Assembly: GCA_046352935.1 (NCBI GenBank)
Contig: JAXMGR010000008.1
Coordinates: 1-64,000 of the forward strand
Direction of reading: 5' to 3'
Source: CAYWMY01 sp046352935
GTDB taxonomy: Bacteria > Pseudomonadota > Gammaproteobacteria > Steroidobacterales > Steroidobacteraceae
Length of the DNA: 64,000 nt
Of this stretch, positions 17,375 through 25,730 are shown in pieces. Every line of letters begins with the position of its first letter. Position 1 is the first letter of the stretch. The position numbers were made by a program, and so were the translations under genes. The notes below the pieces were generated by a model. The model had not been told where the DNA came from and searched no databases. It saw nothing but the letters and a program-made list of their open reading frames with translations.

Positions 17375-18043
17375 TCAACCCTCCGGTCGCGTGCCCGGGG
17401 CGATTCCCGCGAGTTCGCGGATCTTCTCCTCGAGGTACCCGATCACGCGCTTGTCGCGCTCGGTTTCCTTGTGCGTGAGGAAACTGATGGCCATGCCTTC
17501 GAGGACATAGTGCGACAGGTCCAGCGCCAGGGCGAAACTCTCGGCGCGACCCTGCCACTCCGGGAACACCTCGACCGCGACCTGGTACCACTCGCGCTCG
17601 AATGCCTCCTGCGCGGGGCGCAGGATGCCGGCGAGTTCCCGGTCGGTGCGGGCCGCCACTGCGAGTTCGAAGAATGCGACGAACATGGGATGGCGCACGT
17701 GCCGCCAGTAGGCGTCGACGCTCTGACGCACGTGATCGCCGTCGGCCGCCACCTCCGAGACCGCATTGCGCAACGCGCGCAGCCGCTTCGCGTGCAGGTG
17801 TTCGACGGCCGCCCGCACGAGGTCGAGCCTGGACGGGAAGTGATGCAGCATCGCCCCGCGCGAGAGGCCCGCGCGTTCGGCGATGGCGGTGGTGGTCGTG
17901 CGCGAGTAGCCCATCTCCACGAAACAGCGGATCACGGCGTCGAGGATGAGCTGGCGTGTCGAGGCGCTCTTCTGCGCCTGCCAGCCGAGCTTTTCCGGCT
18001 GTTCGGATGCGGTATCGGCGACGGGGCGTTGTCTCGCAACCAC
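17375..18043 (-). CDS. TetR/AcrR family transcriptional regulator
   Basis: The product is 222 residues from GTG at 18043, six bases after AAAAGGAA. A TTG seven codons upstream is the only other choice. The DNA-binding domain at about residues 30-80 reads ASTRQLILDAVIRCFVEMGY, then TTTTAIAERAGLSRGAMLHHF, a classic TetR helix-turn-helix. The C-terminal domain has the AYWRHVRHPMFVAFFELAVAA region seen in regulators of fatty-acid or aromatic genes. It is divergent from the SDR-E2-PQQ gene run and upstream of the MaoC gene, so it could control either. Confidence 0.9.
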   Translation of the reverse strand: MVARQRPVADTASEQPEKLGWQAQKSASTRQLILDAVIRCFVEMGYSRTTTTAIAERAGLSRGAMLHHFPSRLDLVRAAVEHLHAKRLRALRNAVSEVAADGDHVRQSVDAYWRHVRHPMFVAFFELAVAARTDRELAGILRPAQEAFEREWYQVAVEVFPEWQGRAESFALALDLSHYVLEGMAISFLTHKETERDKRVIGYLEEKIRELAGIAPGTRPEG

Positions 18044-18098
18044 GAGAAATTCCTTTTGGTTCAAGGATGTGCCGGCTGCCGGAAAAAGTCAAAGATGA

Positions 18099-18127
18099 TT
18101 GAAAGCGGACCGGGTGACTGTTAGCCT
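18099..18127 (+). promoter_or_regulatory. Weak promoter candidate for SDR-E2 run
   Basis: TTGAAA at 18099-18104 is 17 bases from TAGCCT at 18122-18127, in the gap between the divergent TetR and SDR genes. The -10 match is poor, so the call rests mainly on position. Confidence 0.25.
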
Positions 18128-18183
18128 GCGAAAAACGGCCGCGCGGCGGCCAGATCCGCACGAACGACTTCGGGGAACCCATC

Positions 18184-18945
18184 ATGGATCTCGGCCTGCG
18201 CGGCAGGAAGGCTATCGTCACGGGCGCGACGCGCGGCATCGGCCGGGCCATCGTCGAGCTGCTCGCGGCCGAGGGCGCCGACATCGGCTTCTGCGCACGC
18301 CGGCCCGACGAAGTCGAGGCCACGCGCGAATCGCTGCGCCGGCACGGTGTGAACGTCGTCGGCGGGACCGTCGACGTGCGCGACGGCGCCGCCTATCGTG
18401 CGTGGCTCGAACGCACCGCGCAGGACCTCGGCGGCTGCGACATCTTCGTCCCGAACGTCAGCGCGGGCGGCGGCTTCGACAGCGAGCAGACCTGGCTCGC
18501 GAACTTCGAGGTCGACGTCATGCACACCGTGCGGGGCTGCGACACGCTGCTCCCGCATCTCGAGAAGTCGGACGCCGGTTCGGTGGTCGTCATCGCGAGC
18601 ACGGCGGCGCTCGAGACCTTCGCGGTGCCGATGGCCTACAACGCGCTGAAGGCCGCGACCATCGTGTTCGCGAAGCAGCTCTCGCAGCACGTCGGCCAGA
18701 AGGGCATCCGCGTCAACTCGGTCTCGCCCGGCCCGATCTACTTCGACGACGGCGCCTGGGGCAACATCAAGAACACCATGCCCGACTACTACAGTGCGGT
18801 GGTCGGCCAGATTCCCTGCGGGCGCATGGGCACGCCGGAGGAAGTCGCGCGCATCGTCGCCTTCGTCGCGAGCCCGGCGGGAAGCCTGATCACGGGCGCG
18901 AACATCGTGGCCGACAACGGCCTGACCAAGCGCGTGCAGTTCTAG
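18184..18945 (+). CDS. Short-chain dehydrogenase/reductase (SDR)
   Basis: The product has 253 residues, the classical SDR length. The NAD(P)-binding motif TGATRGIG lies at residues 14-21. The tetrad has Ser in VVIASTAAL and Tyr/Lys in YNALK. The usual NNAG is replaced by NVSAGGG. The Arg pair in CARRPDEVE after strand 2 suggests NADP preference (inference). The C-terminal part (GANIVADNGLTKRVQF) is typical of ketoacyl or hydroxy-substrate reductases. The lipoyl E2 gene follows 67 bases later in the same direction. Confidence 0.92.
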   Translation: MDLGLRGRKAIVTGATRGIGRAIVELLAAEGADIGFCARRPDEVEATRESLRRHGVNVVGGTVDVRDGAAYRAWLERTAQDLGGCDIFVPNVSAGGGFDSEQTWLANFEVDVMHTVRGCDTLLPHLEKSDAGSVVVIASTAALETFAVPMAYNALKAATIVFAKQLSQHVGQKGIRVNSVSPGPIYFDDGAWGNIKNTMPDYYSAVVGQIPCGRMGTPEEVARIVAFVASPAGSLITGANIVADNGLTKRVQF

Positions 18946-19012
18946 AGTTGCGTTCTGCAGAGGCCTGCAGAACGGATCGACACGAAGACGAAAGTTACGA
19001 GGACCAGCGCAG

Positions 19013-20266
19013 ATGGCCGACGCGATTCTTCCGATCACGATGCCCAAGTGGGGCATCGAAATGACCGAGGGCACGATCAACGCCTGGACCGCCGCCGAGG
19101 GCCAGGAAGTCGGCCGCGGTGATCCCCTGCTCGAAGTCGAGACGGACAAGATCGTCAACACCGTCGAGGCGCCGCTCGCCGGCCGGCTGCGCCGCATCGT
19201 CGTGCAGCAGGGCGAGGTTCGCGCGGTCGGCGAACTGATCGCCGTGTTCACGACGAGCGACGTCAGTGACGCGGAAATCGATGCCTTCATCACCTCGTTC
19301 GAACCGACGAACGTCCAGCCGACCGTCACCGGAGCGGCCGCCGACGCGGCACTGGCCGACGAGCCCGCAGGTGCTGCGCCCCCGACTCCTTCAGCTCATC
19401 CCGTGCCACCGGCGGCATCGACCTCGCCCCTGCCCGCGGTCGACGGCGAAGTGCGCGTGAGCCCCGCCACGCGGCGTCTCGCCGCCGGTCTCGGCGTCGA
19501 CCTGTCCCAGGTGCGCGGCACGGGACGCAACGGACGGATCACCGCCGAGGATGTCGAAGCCTGCGCCACGCAGATGGCCGCGGGCGGCCTCAATCCGGTG
19601 ACCCGCACGAGGATGAGCGCGACGCGCGCGACGATCGCACGCCGTCTCCTGGAATCGAAGCAGACCATCCCGCACTACCGTCTCGCCATCGAGGTGCAGG
19701 TGGGTGACCTGCTCGAGCGCAAGCGCGCGCTCACGGTGCTGTCCGGCAGCAAGATCACGCTGAACGACCTGCTGCTGCGCGCCTGCGCGCTGGCGCTCGT
19801 GAAGCACCCGCAGATCAACGCGCGCCTCGAAGGCGACGAGGTCCTGCAGTACGCACACGCCGACATCGCCGTCGCCGTCGCGACGGCCGACGGCCTGATC
19901 ACGCCCGTCGTGCGCCGGGTGGACACGAAGTCGGCTTCCGAGGTCGCAGCCGAAACCGCCGCGCTCGCGGAGCGCGCGCGTGCCGGCCGGCTCACACGTG
20001 AGGAGATCACGGGCGGCACGTTCACGGTGTCGAACCTCGGCATGTTCGGACTGGACCGCTTCGATGCGATCATCAATCCGCCGCAGGTCGCGATCCTCGC
20101 CGTCGGCGGCATGAACGAGCGCGTCGTCGCCCTCGACGGCGTGCCGGCCGTCGTGCCGGTGATGACGCTGACGCTGTCCGCGGACCACCGCGTCATCGAC
20201 GGTGCCGTGGCCGCAGCGTTCCTCGCGTCGCTGCGCGCGGAGCTGCAGACGCCCGTGTCCCTGTAG
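19013..20266 (+). CDS. 2-oxoacid dehydrogenase complex E2 (dihydrolipoamide acyltransferase)
   Basis: The product has 417 residues with three domains in order. A lipoyl domain (1-80) has the lipoylated Lys46 in EVETDKIVN. A Pro/Ala-rich linker and a peripheral subunit-binding domain (about 145-183, VSPATRRLAAGLGVDLSQV and GTGRNGRITAEDV) follow. The catalytic domain ends in DHRVIDGAVAAAFL, with His392 as the active-site base. It transfers an acyl group from lipoate to CoA. The E1 subunits are not adjacent in the same operon but converge on this region at 22282-24352, with the PQQ dehydrogenase between. No E3 gene is seen. The style resembles acetoin or branched-chain complexes. Confidence 0.93.
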   Translation: MADAILPITMPKWGIEMTEGTINAWTAAEGQEVGRGDPLLEVETDKIVNTVEAPLAGRLRRIVVQQGEVRAVGELIAVFTTSDVSDAEIDAFITSFEPTNVQPTVTGAAADAALADEPAGAAPPTPSAHPVPPAASTSPLPAVDGEVRVSPATRRLAAGLGVDLSQVRGTGRNGRITAEDVEACATQMAAGGLNPVTRTRMSATRATIARRLLESKQTIPHYRLAIEVQVGDLLERKRALTVLSGSKITLNDLLLRACALALVKHPQINARLEGDEVLQYAHADIAVAVATADGLITPVVRRVDTKSASEVAAETAALAERARAGRLTREEITGGTFTVSNLGMFGLDRFDAIINPPQVAILAVGGMNERVVALDGVPAVVPVMTLTLSADHRVIDGAVAAAFLASLRAELQTPVSL

Positions 20267-20349
20267 CCGGTGGCCGGCTCGTCACGGTGAGGCCGCGGCC
20301 CGCGCACCGGCGGGTGCGCGGCGGGATGAATCATCGAGGGGGAGTTCGC

Positions 20350-22242
20350 GTGAAGACCATCATTCGCATCGCGGCGCTGCTGGGCGCCGCGTCCACCCTG
20401 CCGGCGCCGGGCGCCCTCGCCGCCACCGAGGCACCGCCGCGCGCTCCGGCCGCGATCTACCAGCAGATCTGCGCCACCTGCCACGAGGGCGGCAAGGTGC
20501 CGCGTGCACCACACGCGGTGCAGTTCCCGATGATCGGGCCCGACCAGATCTACCGCGCAATGACGACGGGCGCGATGCAGGCCCAGGCCGGCACTCTCTC
20601 CGACACCGAGAAGAAGTCGGTCGCCGAGTTCCTCGGCGGACGCACGCTCGCGAGCCAGGCTCCGGTCGAGCTGCCGGCCTGCAGCGGTGCGCACGCGCGT
20701 TTCGACCTCTCGCAGCCACCCCCGCTCGCGGGCTGGGGCATGACGCCCGCGAACCAGCGTTACGCCCCCGCGGAGATCGCACGCCTCGATGTCGCCGACG
20801 TGCCGCGGCTCGATCTCAAGTGGGCCTTCGGCTTCCCCGGCGCCACGCAGGCGCGCTCGCAGCCGACACTCGCGGGCGGTGCGATCTACGTCGGCAGCCA
20901 GGACGGCACGGTGTACGCGCTCGACTTCGACACGGGCTGCGTGCGCTGGACCTTCAAGGCGGACGCCGAGGTGCGCAACTCGCCGGTCGTCGAGCCCTGG
21001 AACGCGGGCGACAGGACGGCGCGGCCGCGGCTCTTCATCGGCGATTTCATCGGCAATGCGTATGCGCTCGACGCGCAGACCGGCAAGCCGTTGTGGAAGA
21101 CCCGCGTGGACCCTCACCCGCGCGCGACGCTGACCGGCTCGCCGCGCTATTTCGAGGGCCGGCTGTACGTGTCCATCTCGGCGAACGAATGGGCCTCGGC
21201 GGCAGATCCCGCTTATGAATGCTGCACCTTCCGCGGCGGGGTCGCGGCACTCGATGCGCAGACGGGCCGGATGATCTGGCACGCCTACTCGATCCAGGAC
21301 GAACCGAAGCTGACGGGCAGGACCAACTCGGCGGGCGCGCGCCAGTGGGGCCCCGCGGGCGCACCGGTCTGGAACAGCCCGACCATCGACGCGAAGCGCC
21401 GTCGGGTCTATGTCGGCAGCGGCGAGGCCTATACCTCGCCCGCCGCGGCGACCAGCGATTCGGTGCTCGCCTTCGACCTCGACACCGGCAAGCTCGTCTG
21501 GCACTACCAGGGGGTCGCAGACGACGCATGGAACATGGCCTGCTTCATCGGCGGCAGCGCCAACTGCCCGCCCGAGAACGGCCCCGACCTCGACATCGGC
21601 GCATCCACGATCCTCACGACGCTGCCCGGCGGACGCGACCTGCTGATCGCGGGCCAGAAGTCGGGCGACGTCTATGCGCTCGATCCCGACGACCGCGGCC
21701 GGCTGATCTGGCGCCGCAAGATCGGGCGCGGTGGCGTGTCGGGCGGCGTGCACTGGGGCATGGCCGTCGCGGGTACGACCCTGTTCGCCGCGGTATCCGA
21801 TCCGAAGATCATGGCCCACGAGGCGACGCTCTCCGCATTCCCCGGCCTCAATGCCCTGGACCTCGCGACGGGCCGCACGCTGTGGCACACACCCGCGCCG
21901 AATGTCTGCCGGCCGGATGCGCGTCCCGGCTGCGATCCCGGGCTGTCGGCCCCGGTCACGGCGATTCCGGGCGTTGTGTTCGCGGGCGCCTACGACGGCC
22001 ACCTGCGCGCCTACGATGCCGCAACCGGCAAGGTCGTCTGGGACTACGACACGGACCGGGAATTCACGGCGATCGGCGGTATTCCGGCGCGCGGAGGTTC
22101 GATCGAGGCCGCGGGCCCCGTGGTGTTCAACGGCACCGTGCTCGTGAACTCCGGCTATCTCTTCTCGGGCCGCATGGCCGGCAACGTGCTGCTCGCCTTC
22201 GCGGTTCCGCAGCCGAAGAAGCCCCGGCCGGAAAAGGAATAG
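20350..22242 (+). CDS. Quinohaemoprotein dehydrogenase (cytochrome c plus PQQ propeller, PVA-dehydrogenase type)
   Basis: The product is 630 residues from GTG at 20350, which follows GAGGGGGAG. Upstream in-frame starts would lengthen the export signal with Arg-rich sequence. A signal peptide (VKTIIRIAALLGAASTLPAP) is followed by a small cytochrome c domain with the haem motif CATCH near residue 40. An eight-bladed PQQ-type propeller follows, with repeated YALD and W motifs (VYALDFDTGCVRWTF, AYALDAQTGKPLW, VYALDPDDRG). The order haem domain first, then propeller, matches polyvinyl-alcohol dehydrogenase rather than methanol or type II alcohol dehydrogenases. A vicinal Cys pair (residues 291-292, YECCTFRG) recalls the disulphide over PQQ. 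It is expected to oxidise an alcohol in the periplasm. A paralogue is encoded at 33689-35596. Confidence 0.88.
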   Translation: MKTIIRIAALLGAASTLPAPGALAATEAPPRAPAAIYQQICATCHEGGKVPRAPHAVQFPMIGPDQIYRAMTTGAMQAQAGTLSDTEKKSVAEFLGGRTLASQAPVELPACSGAHARFDLSQPPPLAGWGMTPANQRYAPAEIARLDVADVPRLDLKWAFGFPGATQARSQPTLAGGAIYVGSQDGTVYALDFDTGCVRWTFKADAEVRNSPVVEPWNAGDRTARPRLFIGDFIGNAYALDAQTGKPLWKTRVDPHPRATLTGSPRYFEGRLYVSISANEWASAADPAYECCTFRGGVAALDAQTGRMIWHAYSIQDEPKLTGRTNSAGARQWGPAGAPVWNSPTIDAKRRRVYVGSGEAYTSPAAATSDSVLAFDLDTGKLVWHYQGVADDAWNMACFIGGSANCPPENGPDLDIGASTILTTLPGGRDLLIAGQKSGDVYALDPDDRGRLIWRRKIGRGGVSGGVHWGMAVAGTTLFAAVSDPKIMAHEATLSAFPGLNALDLATGRTLWHTPAPNVCRPDARPGCDPGLSAPVTAIPGVVFAGAYDGHLRAYDAATGKVVWDYDTDREFTAIGGIPARGGSIEAAGPVVFNGTVLVNSGYLFSGRMAGNVLLAFAVPQPKKPRPEKE

Positions 22243-22255
22243 TCGCCCGTCGGGC

Positions 22256-22278
22256 GGGCCCCGCGTGCAGCGGGGCCC
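22256..22278. terminator. Perfect 9-bp hairpin between convergent genes
   Basis: GGGCCCCGC (22256-22264) and GCGGGGCCC (22270-22278) pair around GTGCA, between the stop codons of the PQQ gene and the E1-beta gene. No U-run is present. Confidence 0.55.
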
Positions 22279-22281
22279 CGC

Positions 22282-23319
22282 TCAGCCCGCCTTTGCGATT
22301 GGCACGCCCGCGGCCAGCACACGGCGCACTGCCGCTTCGACCCTGGCGGCGTCCGGGATGTATTCCTTCTCGAGTTCCGGCGTCGAGGGCGTCGGCGTGT
22401 GCGGCGGCGTGACCTTCTGGACAGGCGCCTTCAGGCAATCGAACGCCTTGCCCACGGCGAGGCTCGCGATCTCGGAGGCCATGCCGCAGCGCGGATTGTC
22501 CTCGTCGACCACCACGAGCCGGCCCGTCTTCTCGACGCTCTCGAGGATGCTGTCCTCGTCGAGCGGCGAGGTCGTGCGCGGATCGATGATCTCGCAGGAA
22601 ATGCCCTCGCGCGCGAGCCGCTCGGCCGCCTGGTTCGCGACATGCACCATGCGCGCGAGCGCCACGATGGTCACCTGCTTGCCGCGACGCCGGACCGCGG
22701 CCTCGCCGAAGGGAATCGTGTAGGCCTCCGCCGGCACTTCGCAGGAGTCCCCGCTGTAGAGCATCTTGTGCTCGCAGAAGATCACCGGGTCGTCGTCGCG
22801 GATCGCCTCGATCAGCAGGCCCTTCGCGTCGTACGGATTCGAAGGGATGACGACCTTGATGCCCGGGATGGAAGTCAGCATGCCGTACAGCGACTGCGAG
22901 TGCTGCGGCCCCGTGCCGTAACCCGCGCCGATCAGCACGCGCAGCACCAGCGGCGTGCGCGCGCGGCCGCCGAACATGTAGCGGAACTTGGCCATCTGGT
23001 TCAGGATCTGGTCGAAGCAGCAGCCGATGAAGTCGACGAACATGACCTCCGCGACGGGACGCAGTCCCGTCAGCGCCGCACCGTTCGCCGCACCGACGAT
23101 CGCGCTCTCGGTGATGGGAGTGTCGATCACGCGCCCGAGGCCGAACTCCGCCGCGAACCCCGTGGTGACGCCGAAAGGCCCGCCGGCCGCCTCCAGCGCA
23201 TCACCGGTGCCGCCGCGGCCGCCGACGATGTCCTCGCCGATCAGCACGATGTCCGGATCGCGGCGCATCTCGAGCCGGAGTGCATCGGCGATCGCGTCCC
23301 TGAAGGTCATGACAGGCAT
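22282..23319 (-). CDS. 2-oxoacid dehydrogenase E1 component, beta subunit
   Basis: The product has 345 residues, the usual size for PdhB/AcoB-type subunits. Landmarks are VLIGEDIVGGRGGTG at about 25-39, VIDTPITESAIVGAANGAA, FVDFIGCCFDQILNQMAKFRY and the C-terminal transketolase domain starting near residue 205 (VTIVALARMVHVANQAAERL, then IDPRTTSPLDEDSI). With the alpha subunit encoded just upstream it forms the thiamine-diphosphate enzyme that decarboxylates a 2-oxoacid (or acetoin) and loads lipoate on E2. GAGGAG lies seven bases before the ATG. The gap from the alpha gene is 61 bases. The substrate cannot be settled from the sequence. Confidence 0.93.
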   Translation of the reverse strand: MPVMTFRDAIADALRLEMRRDPDIVLIGEDIVGGRGGTGDALEAAGGPFGVTTGFAAEFGLGRVIDTPITESAIVGAANGAALTGLRPVAEVMFVDFIGCCFDQILNQMAKFRYMFGGRARTPLVLRVLIGAGYGTGPQHSQSLYGMLTSIPGIKVVIPSNPYDAKGLLIEAIRDDDPVIFCEHKMLYSGDSCEVPAEAYTIPFGEAAVRRRGKQVTIVALARMVHVANQAAERLAREGISCEIIDPRTTSPLDEDSILESVEKTGRLVVVDEDNPRCGMASEIASLAVGKAFDCLKAPVQKVTPPHTPTPSTPELEKEYIPDAARVEAAVRRVLAAGVPIAKAG

Positions 23320-23380
23320 GAAGCTGCTCCTCGAATGCTGACGGAGATGCGGCCTGCGCCCCGCGGGCGCCGCACGATTC

Positions 23381-24352
23381 TCACGGGTAACTCACGTAGA
23401 CGTCGCGGTAGAGCGCTTCCTTCGGCGGCTTGGGCGCAGCCTTCGCCGCCGCGACCTTGACGTCCAGCAGGTCCAGGATTTCACGGTCGATGGCCTCGAG
23501 ATCCGCGGGCGCGATGTCGAAGTCCGTGGTCAGGCGCCGGATCATGCGGTCGAGCGGATCCTTCGTCGCACGGTGCTTCGCGACCTCGTCCTTCGCGCGA
23601 TACCGCTGCATGTCGCCCTCGAAATGGCCGTAATAGCGGAGTGCCACGGCCTCCACGGCGCTCGGCCCCTCGCCCCTGCGCGCGCGCGCGACGGCGCGCC
23701 CCACGGCCTCGTAGACGGCGAAGAAGTCGGTGCCGTCGACCTTTTCCGCGGGCATGTTGAAGCCCGCGGCGCGGCGCGTGATGTCGGCGCCGCCCGTGTG
23801 GTACTCGATGCCCGTGAACTCGGCGTAGCCGTTGTTCTCGAACATGAAGATCATCGGCAGCTCGAGGCACGCGGCGAGGTTCATGGCCTCGAACACCGTG
23901 CCCTGGTTCGACGCGCCGTCGCCGATGAAAGCCAGCGACACGCCGTCCGTGCCGCGCGTCTTGGCGGACAGCGCGGCGCCCGCGGCGATCGGCGGCCCCG
24001 CGCCCACGACGCCGTTCGCGCCGAGCATGCCCTTGCGCATGTCCGCGATGTGCAGCGAGCCGCCCTTGCCGTTGCACAGGCCGCCGTCGCGACAGTAGAT
24101 CTCGAGCAGCATCTCGCCGAGGTCGCAGCCCTTGGCGACGCAGTGGCCGTGGCCGCGGTGCGTGCTGGCGATGTAGTCCGTGTCGCGCAGGTGCATGCAG
24201 GCGCCGGCCGCGATGGCTTCCTGCCCGATGTAGAGGTGCACGAAACCCGGCACCGTGCCGGCGGCGTTCTCGCGCCGCATGCGGTCGTCGAACTCGCGGA
24301 TCGCGCGCATGCGGCGATAGGATTCCAGCAGCATGGCCCGGTCGTAGGTCAT
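23381..24352 (-). CDS. 2-oxoacid dehydrogenase E1 component, alpha subunit
   Basis: The product has 323 residues. The thiamine-diphosphate motif starts at GDGASNQG (residues 144-151) and ends at the Asn pair in FMFENNGYAEFTG. STHRGHGHCVAKG near 63-75 and GKGGSLHIAD near 95-104 are the conserved active-site and phosphorylation-loop-like segments. Length and motifs fit the AcoA/PdhA group. AGGAG precedes the ATG. It is the first gene of a two-gene minus operon with the beta subunit. The partner E2 is probably the one encoded at 19013-20266 on the opposite strand. Confidence 0.93.
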   Translation of the reverse strand: MTYDRAMLLESYRRMRAIREFDDRMRRENAAGTVPGFVHLYIGQEAIAAGACMHLRDTDYIASTHRGHGHCVAKGCDLGEMLLEIYCRDGGLCNGKGGSLHIADMRKGMLGANGVVGAGPPIAAGAALSAKTRGTDGVSLAFIGDGASNQGTVFEAMNLAACLELPMIFMFENNGYAEFTGIEYHTGGADITRRAAGFNMPAEKVDGTDFFAVYEAVGRAVARARRGEGPSAVEAVALRYYGHFEGDMQRYRAKDEVAKHRATKDPLDRMIRRLTTDFDIAPADLEAIDREILDLLDVKVAAAKAAPKPPKEALYRDVYVSYP

Positions 24353-24584
24353 CGCGGCGCTCCTGAACAGTATTAAAGAAGCTGCGCCATGTTAGCGCGG
24401 ACCCCGGGACGGCGGAACACCGCCGGCACCCGTCGTCGCCTTGCCTCCCGGGCCGCGGGACCGGGGCAGCGGAACCCGGCTTGCCGTGCCGCGACGGGGC
24501 AGCCGGGCGTCTCCCCCGCCGGCCGCCGCATCCCTACAATCGCCGGCCGCCCCGGCGCGCGGGCGCGCCACGGAGGACCTCAGC

Positions 24585-25565
24585 ATGCAGATCGACGCCG
24601 ACGGCACCGCACACCTGGGCAGCCGCACCGTGCCCGTGCCGAAGACGGTGAGCCCCGCTGCGCAGCGCTTCCTCGCGACCCCGCCCTGGCCCGAGCCTCC
24701 CCCGCCCTGGGACCAGCTGCCGATGTGGAAGATGCGCCGGTCGACCGACGCGCTCTTCCGCCAGCTCTCGGAGCTGGCCCTCGCGAAGTATCCCGTGACG
24801 ATCGAGGAGACGGCGATCGAGGGCGTGCGCGTGCACGTCGTCCGGCCACTCGAGGTGCCCGCGGATCGGCAGGGCCGACTGCTCGTCAACCTGCACGGTG
24901 GCGGCTTCGTGCTGGGCTCTGGCTCACTGATCGAGGCGATCCCGATCGCGCACCTCACACGCACTCCGGTGGTCGCCGTCGACTACCGGCTCGCACCGGA
25001 GCACCGCTTCCCGGCGGCGGTCGACGACGTGCTCGCCGTGTACCGCGCCGTGCTCGCCGACCACGACGCGCGCCAGGTCGGCCTCTACGGTGCGTCGGCG
25101 GGCGGCATCCTGACGGCGCAGGCCGTCGTGCGCCTCGAACGCGAGGGCCTGCCGCGGCCCGCCTGCGTGGGCCTGTTCACGATGAGCGGCGACATGGCCG
25201 ACTACGGCGACTCGGCGAAGATCTTCTCGCTCGCCGGATTCTGGGGCCATCCGGTGCTGCCCACGGATCACGAGTTCAGCGAGGCGCGCGCCTATCTCGG
25301 CGATGCCGACCGCCGCGACCCGCTGGTCTCACCGCTGCACGCGGACCTGAGCCGCTTTCCGCCGGCGCTGCTCGTCACGGGCACGCGCGACGCGCTGCTG
25401 AGCGGCACGACGATCTTCCACCGTGCGCTCAGGCGCGCCGGCGCGAGTGCCGACCTGTTCGTCTACGAGGCCATGCCGCACGCGCACTGGTATGTCGTCT
25501 CGCTGCCCGAGTCGCAGGAAGCGCTCGCGGTCATGGCGGAGTTCTTCGACCGGCATCTCGGGTAG
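24585..25565 (+). CDS. Alpha/beta hydrolase, hormone-sensitive-lipase (family IV) esterase
   Basis: The product has 326 residues. The oxyanion motif HGGGF (104-108), the nucleophile Ser171 in GASAGG, Asp269 (GTRDALL) and a catalytic His at about 299-301 (MPHAHWYV) give the full triad of the HSL family. DYRLAPEHRFPAAVDD at about 133-148 is the family hallmark. No signal peptide is seen, so it is cytoplasmic. It hydrolyses short or medium esters or lactones. GGAGG lies eight bases before the ATG. It is divergent from the E1 operon and ends at a long inverted repeat (25596-25689). Confidence 0.93.
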   Translation: MQIDADGTAHLGSRTVPVPKTVSPAAQRFLATPPWPEPPPPWDQLPMWKMRRSTDALFRQLSELALAKYPVTIEETAIEGVRVHVVRPLEVPADRQGRLLVNLHGGGFVLGSGSLIEAIPIAHLTRTPVVAVDYRLAPEHRFPAAVDDVLAVYRAVLADHDARQVGLYGASAGGILTAQAVVRLEREGLPRPACVGLFTMSGDMADYGDSAKIFSLAGFWGHPVLPTDHEFSEARAYLGDADRRDPLVSPLHADLSRFPPALLVTGTRDALLSGTTIFHRALRRAGASADLFVYEAMPHAHWYVVSLPESQEALAVMAEFFDRHLG

Positions 25566-25595
25566 CTGACGCATCTTGGGTAGCCGAGGTATCCC

Positions 25596-25689
25596 GGCGC
25601 GGCGGGAGGTGGTTGGGGGGCTCGCGAGCCAAAGCGAATAACGGGGAGCGACGCGAGCGAGCCGCCCCAACCGGATCCCCCGCCGCGCC
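25596..25689. repeat. Long imperfect intergenic inverted repeat (REP-like)
   Basis: The left arm (25596-25625) starts GGCGCGGCGGG, and the right arm (25657-25689) ends CCCGCCGCGCC. They pair over about 27 positions with small bulges, around a 31-base spacer that itself contains CTCGCGAG-like and GAGCGACGCGAGCGAG repeats. It sits between the convergent esterase and lipoprotein genes. Its size and internal symmetry exceed a simple terminator and resemble extragenic palindromic elements. Confidence 0.6.
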
Positions 25690-25730
25690 ACTCGACCGAG
25701 AAGTCGCACGGTGCGCTGCGGATCGCCCGC

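Noticed and set aside
24353..24584. Promoters in the gap between E1-alpha and the esterase gene
   Set aside because: TTTAAT and TAATAC hexamers exist, but no -35 at 16-18 bases could be matched on either strand.
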